NCBI RefSeq assembly: GCF_000682695.1
Contig: NZ_AWFG01000096.1
Span: 1 to 64,000, forward strand
Source: Hyphomonas chukchiensis
Lineage (GTDB): Bacteria > Pseudomonadota > Alphaproteobacteria > Caulobacterales > Hyphomonadaceae
DNA: 64,000 nt
Reading direction: 5' to 3'
The notes beneath the pieces were generated by a model. The model worked only from the letters and a program-made list of their open reading frames with translations. It had not been told where the DNA came from and searched no databases. This document shows, piece after piece, positions 54,558 to 62,067 of the stretch. The translations under genes were made by a program, and so were the position numbers. Positions within the stretch are counted from its first letter, which is position 1, and the number at the start of each line of letters is the position of its first letter.

Positions 54558-55673
54558 CTAGGCGACTAGCCATTCAGGCCGGACATAGGGCTCGCCGAGA
54601 TCATGGGCGACGGCTTCATGGGCGATCTTGCCGGCATCGACGGTGAGGCCATGGGCAAGGTGCGGGTTTTCGTTGATGGCCGCGCGGGCGCCCTTGTTGG
54701 CAATCTGCAGCACGAAGGGCAGGGTCGCGTTGTTTAGCGCATAGGTCGACGTGCGCGGTACGGCGCCGGGCATGTTGGCGACGCAATAGTGTAGGATGCC
54801 ATCAACGTCGTAGATCGGGTCTTCGTGTGTGGTTGCATGGCTGGTTTCGAAACAGCCGCCCTGATCGATGGCGATGTCGACGAGCACGGCGCCGGGCTTC
54901 ATGGTTTTAAGCTGTTCGCGGCTGATCAGCTTGGGAGCTGACGCGCCGGGGATGAGGACCGCGCCGATAACGAGGTCGGCATCCTTGATCGCTTCCGCCA
55001 GAGAATGGGCGGTGGAATACATGGTCTTGAGGCTGCCCCGGAACTGCTCGTCCAGTTCGGCGAGGCGGTTATTGTTGCGGTCGAAAATGGTCACGTCTGC
55101 GCGCATGCCGACGGCGATTTCGGCAGCATGGGTGCCGGAGACACCGCCGCCAATGATGACGACCTTCGACGGCATGACGCCGGGCACGCCACCGAGCAGG
55201 ATGCCGCGGCCGCGCTTGGTGCGCATGAGGGCCCACGCGGCGACCTGGAGCGACATGCGGCCCGCGACCTGGCTCATGGGGCGCAGCAGTGGCAGGCCGC
55301 CCTCATCATCGGTCACTGTCTCATAGGCGATGGCGAGGCAGCCGGAGTCCATCAGGCCCTTGGCCTGCACGGGGTCTGGCGCCAGGTGGAGATAGGTGAA
55401 GAGCGTGTGGTCCGGTGTGAGACGCGCCGTTTCCTCGGGCTGGGGCTCCTTGACCTTCACGATCAGCTCGCTGTCGGCAAACACTGCGGCGGCATCCGGC
55501 AGGATGGTCGCGCCAACCGTGGTGTACGCGTCGTTTGCGAAGCCGGAGCCGAGCCCGGCGCCCGACTGGACATTGACGTGATGCCCCGCGCGAACGAGTT
55601 CGCTGACGCTTTCAGGTGTCAGGCCGACACGGGATTCCTGTTTCTTGATCTCCGTTGGGACGCCAATGCGCAT
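54558..55673 (-). CDS. ald: Alanine dehydrogenase
   Basis: Ald interconverts alanine and pyruvate with NAD, an entry of alanine nitrogen into metabolism. At 371 residues it has the usual length. The N-terminus MRIGVPTEIKKQESRVGLTPESVSELVRAGH is typical, given here as MRIGVPTEIK and RVGLTPESV. The Rossmann motif is VVIIGGGVSGTHAAEIAVGM. The catalytic His is in LFTYLHLAPD, and DIAIDQGGCFETSHATTHEDP closes the active site. AAGGAGA precedes the ATG. It lies 62 nt downstream of the antiporter gene. Confidence 0.96.
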   Translation of the reverse strand: MRIGVPTEIKKQESRVGLTPESVSELVRAGHHVNVQSGAGLGSGFANDAYTTVGATILPDAAAVFADSELIVKVKEPQPEETARLTPDHTLFTYLHLAPDPVQAKGLMDSGCLAIAYETVTDDEGGLPLLRPMSQVAGRMSLQVAAWALMRTKRGRGILLGGVPGVMPSKVVIIGGGVSGTHAAEIAVGMRADVTIFDRNNNRLAELDEQFRGSLKTMYSTAHSLAEAIKDADLVIGAVLIPGASAPKLISREQLKTMKPGAVLVDIAIDQGGCFETSHATTHEDPIYDVDGILHYCVANMPGAVPRTSTYALNNATLPFVLQIANKGARAAINENPHLAHGLTVDAGKIAHEAVAHDLGEPYVRPEWLVA

Positions 55674-55735
55674 AATGGTTCTCCTTGGGGCAGGATATGC
55701 CTATAGACCCGCGCCACGTGGAATTCTAGTCCACC

Positions 55736-57541
55736 TCAAGCGGCTTCCTCGATGATCTCTTCGACATCGATTTTTTCTTCGGCGCTGGAGGTGTTGCCAA
55801 TCGCGAAGCGTTCGGCCTCATCCTCCATCCACTCGCGCACTTCTGGCTCTGGCACGTCGAGCGTGAGCAGGATGTCGGCCACCATCTCGATTCCCTTGGG
55901 CTGGCCGCCCGCAAGGTGGGCGCGCACGCCGATATCGAGATAGCGCTCAAGGTCGAGCCGGGAGTCGACGGCAACGAAGCGCTGGAGGTCCGGGAAACGC
56001 CGGGTGATGGTCGGCGTCACCTCAAGCGAAACCTCGTAGCGGGCAAACCCCAGCACGACGGCGCGGGCATTGCTGCCGCCGACGGCCTCGACGAGCTTCA
56101 TGTTGGTCGCATCACCAAACGAGACCTTGTAGCCGTCTGCCACAGCGGCGAGGAAGCGGTCCGGATCGCCTTCAAGTGCAATATAGGGGATGTGATGGTC
56201 AACCAGCGCGTCGATGGCGAGGCGGCCCGCCGACGACATGCCGATGACAATGACAGGCCTGTCGGCGATCGACGTGGCCGAGGGGGCGGTTTCGATGTCG
56301 GTCTTGCTGCGTTCTGCCAGTTTGCGTGAAAGGCGAACGCCGAGGGCGGCCCAGGTAGGCGCAAGTGCCAGAGACAGGGCAACGGCGGCGACAATGCTGC
56401 TCATCAGTCCCGAGGACAGACCGGCGACAATGGCACCCAGCGACAGGACAACGAGGGTGAATTCCGAGCCCTGTGCGAGCAGGAAAGCCATCTGCGTGGC
56501 GCCCGGTACGCTCCACTTGTTCAACCGGGCCGCGACATAGCCAAGGGCGGTTTTCATGACGAGGATGCCGGCGGCGCTGAGGAGCACGAGGGGCAGGTGG
56601 GATAGGAGGGCCGGAACGTCGATCGAGAGGCCGACGCTGATGAAGAAGAAGGACAGCAGCAGGCCACGGAACGGTCCCATCTCGGTCTGCACCTGGTGGC
56701 GGAAGGGTGTGCCGGAGACCGCAAGGCCAGCCAGGAAGGCCCCAAGCGTCAGTGACAGGCCGATGATTGCCGTGGCGCAGGCCGCTGCAAGCACCAGCAA
56801 CAGGGTGAAGGCGGTAAAGGCCTCGGCATTGCGCGTGGCGACAAGCGTGCGGAAGACCGGGTTGATCAGGTACTTGCCGGCCAGAAGCGCGGCGCAGAAG
56901 GCGATGACCGTCTGCACAACCGAGAGGCCGAGCGCGGCATAGAGCGGCACGCTGGCGCCGCCGAGGAGGTAGTCGGATACGAGACCGGCGAGGCCCTGGG
57001 CGCCCACATCGGAATCCCCCAGCGAACTGGCAAAGATCATCAGGAAGATGGCAACAATGTCCTGGAATATCAGGACATGCGTGGCGGAACGGCCAATGGG
57101 GCAGGAGTTCTGTTCCCGCTCTGTCAGGATGCGGGCAACGACGGCTGTGGACGAGAGGCCGAGACTGAGCCCAACAGCAAGTGCGATGGCCCAGTCCACG
57201 CCGATCATCGCGAGGGCGGCGGCGGCGATCAGGCCGGTCATGAACAGGTGCATCGGCGCGAGGCGCAGCAGGTCGCGGCGGCTCTCATTGAGCTCGCGCA
57301 GGGAGACATGCATGCCGATGTCGAACAGGAGGAAGACGACGCCAAGTTCCGCCATGAGGTGGGTCGCGCTGCTTTCCTCGATCAGGCCGAGCACGCTGGG
57401 GCCGATCAGGATGCCGGCAATCAGGTATCCCACGATCGGGCTGAGCCTCAGGGCTTTCGATGCAAGGGCGGCTGCTGCGCCAAAGCCGAGCAATGTGATT
57501 GCGGGAACCAATGCTTCGACTGGGGTCAGTTCTGCGGCCAT
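55736..57541 (-). CDS. CPA2-family cation:proton antiporter (Kef type)
   Basis: The 601-residue inner-membrane protein has 12-13 membrane helices (about residues 5-395) of the monovalent cation:proton antiporter-2 family, with the motif VGLSLGLSSTAVVARIL and FQDIVAIFLMIF. A cytoplasmic TrkA-N (RCK) domain follows (about 425-560). Its Rossmann motif reads VIVIGMSSAGRLAID, with Ser for the second Gly of GxGxxG. Kef systems exchange K+ for H+ under electrophile stress. The degenerate dinucleotide motif makes regulation uncertain. Confidence 0.9.
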   Translation of the reverse strand: MAAELTPVEALVPAITLLGFGAAAALASKALRLSPIVGYLIAGILIGPSVLGLIEESSATHLMAELGVVFLLFDIGMHVSLRELNESRRDLLRLAPMHLFMTGLIAAAALAMIGVDWAIALAVGLSLGLSSTAVVARILTEREQNSCPIGRSATHVLIFQDIVAIFLMIFASSLGDSDVGAQGLAGLVSDYLLGGASVPLYAALGLSVVQTVIAFCAALLAGKYLINPVFRTLVATRNAEAFTAFTLLLVLAAACATAIIGLSLTLGAFLAGLAVSGTPFRHQVQTEMGPFRGLLLSFFFISVGLSIDVPALLSHLPLVLLSAAGILVMKTALGYVAARLNKWSVPGATQMAFLLAQGSEFTLVVLSLGAIVAGLSSGLMSSIVAAVALSLALAPTWAALGVRLSRKLAERSKTDIETAPSATSIADRPVIVIGMSSAGRLAIDALVDHHIPYIALEGDPDRFLAAVADGYKVSFGDATNMKLVEAVGGSNARAVVLGFARYEVSLEVTPTITRRFPDLQRFVAVDSRLDLERYLDIGVRAHLAGGQPKGIEMVADILLTLDVPEPEVREWMEDEAERFAIGNTSSAEEKIDVEEIIEEAA

Positions 57542-57618
57542 GCGTCGTTCATGTCTCCTATTGGTGGGAAAGCCCCGCAGGGCTTCATAGAACCTAGTGC
57601 CTCCGGGGCAGAATTACA

Positions 57619-57652
57619 AAGGCCGCCAAGTCCATTTCGGACCGGCGGCCTT
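57619..57652 (-). terminator. Terminator after the TorF-like porin gene
   Basis: A 9-bp stem (AAGGCCGCC/GGCGGCCTT) with an inner GGTCC/GGAC extension lies 68 nt past the stop codon on the minus strand. The T-tract is short. Confidence 0.6.
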
Positions 57653-57719
57653 CACCTTGCTGCGCGCGGGGAGGGCAATCAACTCCACACACAGTACAGG
57701 AGGAAGATATTCCCTTGCC

Positions 57720-58394
57720 TTAGAGGCTCTTCGAGAGTGTCAGCACGAAGCGGTCGTCGGAAATGTCGACATCATCAACATCGGTGCCCCAGTAGCGCAG
57801 GTCCACGTCGATACCGATTGGCAGGCTGTAGGTGCCGCCAAGTGACCAGTTGGTGTAGTCACCGCCACCGTCGAAGCTGTAATTACCGACGCTGGCGTCG
57901 ATCGAAAGAGCGTCCGTCAGGCCATAGCCGGCGGTTGCGTTGAGGTAGACGTTCTGGTTGTCCGGATCCCAATAGGCTTCGCCACCGATGGCGAGACCGC
58001 TGGCGAATTCGTAGCCAAGGGCGCCCTTGATTTCCACGAAGTCGAAATCGGATTCATCTGCATCCGGGTAGGCGTAGTAGATCACGCCGATATCCCAGCT
58101 GATGCCGCTCTCGAGTGCGCCAGCGAAGCCGCCATAGAAGTCAGCTTCGATATTGGTGTCGGAATCGTCACCGAAATCGACGTTGGATGCCCATGTGCCA
58201 GCGTAGAACAGGCCATTGGCATAGTCGAAGCCGCCCTGGATGGCCGGATCTTCATTAGACTGTGAGACGCCGCGCCAGACATAGTCTGACGTCATCGCTA
58301 CGTTTCCTGACCATTCACCTTCAGCCATGGCGGTGCCCGCCGTGGCCAGAAGAGCAACAAGGGCGACCCCCGCCCGTGATACCTTGGTTTTCAT
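57720..58394 (-). CDS. TorF-family putative porin
   Basis: The 224-residue protein has a signal peptide (VALVALLATAGTAMA) and a beta-rich mature part (SGNVAMTSDYVWRGVSQSNEDPAIQGGFDYANGLFYAGTWASNV, in blocks MTSDYVWRGVSQ and GLFYAGTWASNV). This matches the TorF/Gcw_chp family of small outer-membrane proteins. It ends with an aromatic/hydrophobic terminal strand (DDRFVLTLSKSL), as is usual for barrel insertion, although Leu replaces Phe at the end. Its transported compound is unknown. The acidic composition suits an aquatic or marine cell. Confidence 0.9.
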   Translation of the reverse strand: MKTKVSRAGVALVALLATAGTAMAEGEWSGNVAMTSDYVWRGVSQSNEDPAIQGGFDYANGLFYAGTWASNVDFGDDSDTNIEADFYGGFAGALESGISWDIGVIYYAYPDADESDFDFVEIKGALGYEFASGLAIGGEAYWDPDNQNVYLNATAGYGLTDALSIDASVGNYSFDGGGDYTNWSLGGTYSLPIGIDVDLRYWGTDVDDVDISDDRFVLTLSKSL

Positions 58395-58568
58395 TGTTAA
58401 TACCCCGTTTTCGAACCACTCCTTATTTGGAGCGCAAGACCGAGGATTGCGCGCGATTCCGCCCGTTTCGAACCAAAATCTCTATCAGGGATAGCCTGTC
58501 TTCCGAACGCTGAAATTTTGTGCATGCGGCAATTGATGATGCCTGAAAATCAAGCGTTCTGCGTATCG

Positions 58569-59384
58569 TCACCGGGCGGATAATGGGGCGTATCCAAGAT
58601 GCATTCCGGCATCCACGAGCAGGGTTTCGCCGGTGACGTGGCGTGAAGCATCGGTCAGGAAAAATACGGCTGAATCGGCAATGTCGTCTGGCCCGCTTGC
58701 CACATTCAGGGGCGTTGACGCTGCGACGCCGGCCTCCATTTTTGCATACTGATCAGCGCTCATCTCGTCCTTGAACCAGCGCGTGCCGATAAAGCCGGGA
58801 CAGACAGCGTTGACCCTAATGGCGGGGGCCAGTGCGCGCGCGAGGGAAAGCGTCATCGTGTTAAGCGCCCCCTTGGTGGCGGCATAGGCGACGGACGAGC
58901 CAATGCCTGTAACGCCCGCAATGGAAGAGACGTTCAGGACAGCGGCCGCGCGGCCTGTCTGGGAATAGGTCGCTGTCAGCAGATCGCGGCAGGCCTGCAT
59001 CATCATGAAGGGGCCGACCACATTGACGGCATAGGTGTCGAGAAAATCGTCCTTGCTCAGCGCATCAAGATCCGAATGATCCCTCGCATGCCGCGTGATG
59101 CCGGCATTGTTGACGAGGATGTCGAGACGGCCATGGGAGGCGGCGGCATCCGCGAGTTTGCGGCACCCCTCTTCAGTGGACACATCTGCCTGTACGAGGC
59201 GAGCCTGCGAGCCCAGCGCCTGGCAGTCAGCGACGGTTGCCTCGCCATCGGCGACGGACCGGCTGCAATTGATGATCACTTCGGCGCCGCGCTCTGCAAG
59301 CTTCAGGGCAATGGACCGACCGAGCCCCGTTGCCGAGCCCGTTACGACTGCTGTGCGTCCCGAAAGATCACGAAGTTCTGCCAT
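58569..59384 (-). CDS. Short-chain dehydrogenase/reductase
   Basis: The 271-residue SDR has the cofactor motif VVTGSATGLGRSIAL, NNAG, catalytic Ser in LNVSSIAGVTG, and YxxxK in VAYAATKGAL. The C-terminal variable region (LVDAGMHLGYAPL) is typical of the glucose/fatty-acid class. I use the ATG at 59384, preceded by GGGTGGA; an upstream ATG at 59441 is possible. The gene is divergent from the repeat protein, and the substrate is unknown. Confidence 0.9.
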   Translation of the reverse strand: MAELRDLSGRTAVVTGSATGLGRSIALKLAERGAEVIINCSRSVADGEATVADCQALGSQARLVQADVSTEEGCRKLADAAASHGRLDILVNNAGITRHARDHSDLDALSKDDFLDTYAVNVVGPFMMMQACRDLLTATYSQTGRAAAVLNVSSIAGVTGIGSSVAYAATKGALNTMTLSLARALAPAIRVNAVCPGFIGTRWFKDEMSADQYAKMEAGVAASTPLNVASGPDDIADSAVFFLTDASRHVTGETLLVDAGMHLGYAPLSAR

Positions 59385-59542
59385 ATCTGGTCCACCCTTG
59401 GTTTGAGAATTGTTTCGTGACCTGAAGAGGACTGCCGCCACGGAAAGTCAAGTTGCGCGACAAATCGAATTCGTGACAAACGCGTCAACGATCCGGAAAC
59501 TGTTGCAAAATATACAGGATCATCAAGTTGGAGGCTTGATGG

Positions 59543-60490
59543 ATGGATCAGGGGTTCGAGGCGCTGCTCGCTCAGATCTCAGGCGTTATGAAACTGTCTG
59601 AGGAAGATGCGCACCGCATCTCAACCGAACTCTATCGTGGCGGCGTCACATCGTTGACCGACGGTGCTGCCCTGTTCGACATCAATGCCCGCCTCGCCGG
59701 AAGCGACACGACATGGGACCGGCTGTTTGTCAGCGCGGTGCGTGACTATGTCCTTCTCCATAGTGATCCTCGTAACTGGGTAACCGAAGACGAAGCCGAC
59801 TGGCTGATCGAGCAAATTGACCGTCAGGGGACATGCCCGATCGCATCCGAAGTGGACTTGCTGCTGCAGATCATGCGCTATGCTGAAGGCGTGCCTGAGC
59901 GGCTCGGCTATTACACGCTGAAAGTGGCCTGTGCCCGCATTTCCGCTCTTGGCAAGGCGACAGCCGAAGATGTCGAGCGGGTTCGCCGGGCACTGATCGT
60001 CCCGGCCGGTGAAAGCGGCGGCTGGGTCACCGGCGCCGAGGCGGAACTGCTGGTGCGCACCAATGACAAGATCGGCTTTGCGGCCAATGATCCGTCGTGG
60101 AACGACCTGTTTGCGCGCGCGATTGCCAATCACCTCATGGCGCGGGCCCACCCGGAGCCCAAATCGGAGACCTCCCTTCTGTCGCGCGACCACTGGATTG
60201 GTGACATGCGGCCCGAGCCGGGAACCTTCCTTGAGGATGTGCGCGCCAGCTTCTCAGAAGGCGGATGGTTCGAGCCGATCAGCCGGGATGAAGACCGGGC
60301 AGAGGCAGCCCGTCGTGCGGCGCACCAGGCCGCCCGCCGCGAAGCCGATATCAGCACGGATGACGAGGCCTCATGGTTTCTCAAATGCGTGGGCGAGCAG
60401 AAATCCGTCAGCCTGGCCGAACGGACGCTGATCGATTTTCTCAAGCTCGAAGCGCCAGGTTTCACGCAAGGCCTTGCCGTAGCGTCCTGA
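59543..60490 (+). CDS. Unknown protein with two related modules
   Basis: The 315-residue soluble protein has no signal or membrane segment. Two related parts are visible. SDTTWDRLFVSAVRDYVLLHSDPRNWVTEDEADWLIEQI (about 53-92) corresponds to NDPSWNDLFARAIANHLMARAH (about 186-207) and TDDEASWFLKCV (about 272-283); the shared pattern is D-x-x-W-x-x-LF followed by an E-A-x-W/L helix. A TerB-like or other helical-bundle repeat is possible, but I do not recognise the family. It is followed 19 nt later by a K+ channel gene on the same strand, so the two may be linked. Confidence 0.7.
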   Translation: MDQGFEALLAQISGVMKLSEEDAHRISTELYRGGVTSLTDGAALFDINARLAGSDTTWDRLFVSAVRDYVLLHSDPRNWVTEDEADWLIEQIDRQGTCPIASEVDLLLQIMRYAEGVPERLGYYTLKVACARISALGKATAEDVERVRRALIVPAGESGGWVTGAEAELLVRTNDKIGFAANDPSWNDLFARAIANHLMARAHPEPKSETSLLSRDHWIGDMRPEPGTFLEDVRASFSEGGWFEPISRDEDRAEAARRAAHQAARREADISTDDEASWFLKCVGEQKSVSLAERTLIDFLKLEAPGFTQGLAVAS

Positions 60491-60509
60491 TCGCTTAACG
60501 GTGGGCTCC

Positions 60510-60956
60510 ATGCTCTGGTTGAACCTTCTCGTCGCGAGCGGCATGGTCACGCTGACGTTCACAATCCACTTCGTGGGCCTTGTTGTCTTGTCTGCCATCC
60601 TGCGTGAGCGGAAGGTGCATCCGGTCAACCTGACCTCGGTGTTCGGGCAGGGCGTGTCGATCCTGTTCGTGGTGATCAGTCTGTTCGGCCTGCACTCGGT
60701 CCAGATATGGACCTATGCCTTCGCCTATCTCGCCCTTGGTCAGTTCAGCGGGCTGGAGGAGGCATTGTATTTCTCGACCTCGGCCTTCACCACCGTTGGG
60801 TTTGGTGATGTCGTGCTGGGCGATGACTGGCGCATGCTGGGGGCGGCAGAGGCGGCCAATGGCTTCCTGCTGATCGGCTGGTCTACCGCCTTCCTCGTGG
60901 CCGTCACAGCACGTGTCAGGGCCTTTGAAGCCGATATCGAAAAGCTCGAGGATTAG
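60510..60956 (+). CDS. K+ channel-like membrane protein
   Basis: The 148-residue protein has three or four membrane helices and a pore loop: ALYFSTSAFTTVGFGDVVL contains the TVGFGD selectivity filter (canonical TVGYGD) of two-pore or Ion_trans_2 channels. The first two helices lie before the pore loop, with a final helix GFLLIGWSTAFLVAVTARV. A GTG at 60501 is an alternative start. It converges on the DUF2157 gene, sharing a TTAG across the two stop codons. Tetramerisation is inferred from the family. Confidence 0.85.
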   Translation: MLWLNLLVASGMVTLTFTIHFVGLVVLSAILRERKVHPVNLTSVFGQGVSILFVVISLFGLHSVQIWTYAFAYLALGQFSGLEEALYFSTSAFTTVGFGDVVLGDDWRMLGAAEAANGFLLIGWSTAFLVAVTARVRAFEADIEKLED

Positions 60957-61921
60957 GCCCGGCTTGCCCGGAACAGGTGCGTGCCGCCGACGGCCAGCCC
61001 CACCAGAATGACGCCGCCGACGACCAGGCTGGCCGGATTGGCGCCCAGCAGTTCGAAATACTGGGTGTAGAAGTGGATCGACAGGAAGACGATCGAGAGG
61101 GTCGAGAGAAAGCCGCCGCGCCGGGCTTTGACGATCATAGCGATCAGGAAGGCGGCCCAACCAAGCGTGAAGACATGGTCGGGGATGTCGATTGCCTGCG
61201 CCTGCCAGTCCTCACGGGCAGCCCATTCGTCCGGCGCGAACCAGTGCTGGCCGATCCTGTCGCCCCAGAGCGAGCCGACCCAGAAGGCGAAATTGACCAT
61301 GAAGAGCGATGTCCGCGCCGCAATGGTGGCAAGGCCTTCATAGGCCTCCACGACCTTGCCGCGCATGACGTAGAAGCCGCCGGTCAACGCGCCGAACATC
61401 AGGATGGTCAGCGTCGGCTCCTCGACGAAGATGCCATAGCTCGCGTGCCAGTAGCCCGTGCCTGAGCCGAGCGTCGCACCGAGGGCGAGCACGGCGGGCG
61501 CGACAAGGAACGGCGAGCGGAACCAAATGGCTGCCGCGCCCAGAACGCCGGCAATGGCCAGCGTCGGATAGAGCGACTCTGCTGATTCGCGGAATTCCCA
61601 TCCGATCCAGCCGGCAAGGCCGAGCGCCCCCATGAGCGTAAGACCTGCGCCGAGGACTTTCAGCGAGGCATCCACATCTATTCGCCGCAAGATTTCAGCC
61701 CCGCCCAGCGCGGCGAGCGCAAGGACGAGCCCTGTCGCCGGATTGGGCACAAGGGCGATCGTGCCCGCGGCGACCGAGAGTGCCCCGAAGATCAGGAGCA
61801 GGTTGATGAGCAGGCTCCCTTTCTGGTCTGGCAGGGCAAAGCCTTTCAGGCGCGCGGCCTCCTGCGGTGAGATTTGCCCCTGCTGAACGAGGGATTCCAG
61901 TTCAAGACGAATGATATGCAT
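60953..61921 (-). CDS. DUF2157 membrane protein
   Basis: The 322-residue protein has an N-terminal cytoplasmic part (HIIRLELESLVQQGQISPQEAARLKGF) typical of DUF2157, then about nine hydrophobic segments. LLINLLLIFGALSVAAGTIAL is the first, and LEILVAPAVLALGATLGSG-like helices follow in the central part. Function unknown. I use the ATG at 61921; a TTG at 62008 is the end of the open frame. A GTGAGCG repeat and palindrome lie just upstream. Confidence 0.82.
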   Translation of the reverse strand: MHIIRLELESLVQQGQISPQEAARLKGFALPDQKGSLLINLLLIFGALSVAAGTIALVPNPATGLVLALAALGGAEILRRIDVDASLKVLGAGLTLMGALGLAGWIGWEFRESAESLYPTLAIAGVLGAAAIWFRSPFLVAPAVLALGATLGSGTGYWHASYGIFVEEPTLTILMFGALTGGFYVMRGKVVEAYEGLATIAARTSLFMVNFAFWVGSLWGDRIGQHWFAPDEWAAREDWQAQAIDIPDHVFTLGWAAFLIAMIVKARRGGFLSTLSIVFLSIHFYTQYFELLGANPASLVVGGVILVGLAVGGTHLFRASRA

Positions 61922-61950
61922 GTGAGCGCTCACTATCTGTTGTGAGCGTT
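61922..61950. promoter_or_regulatory. GTGAGCG repeats before the DUF2157 gene
   Basis: The perfect palindrome GTGAGCGCTCAC (61922-61933) touches the ATG of the DUF2157 gene, and another GTGAGCG lies at 61942-61948. A regulator-binding or translation-control site is possible. Confidence 0.35.
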
Positions 61951-62067
61951 TGCTAACATGAGCGGCGAGTTCTGGCAAGCCAATTTGACGCTTGGGCAGT
62001 GTGGACAAGAGCGAGCCCGCAGCTTAACTCGAACCCGATATGAATTGCCAAACAGGCCAGGGGTGAA

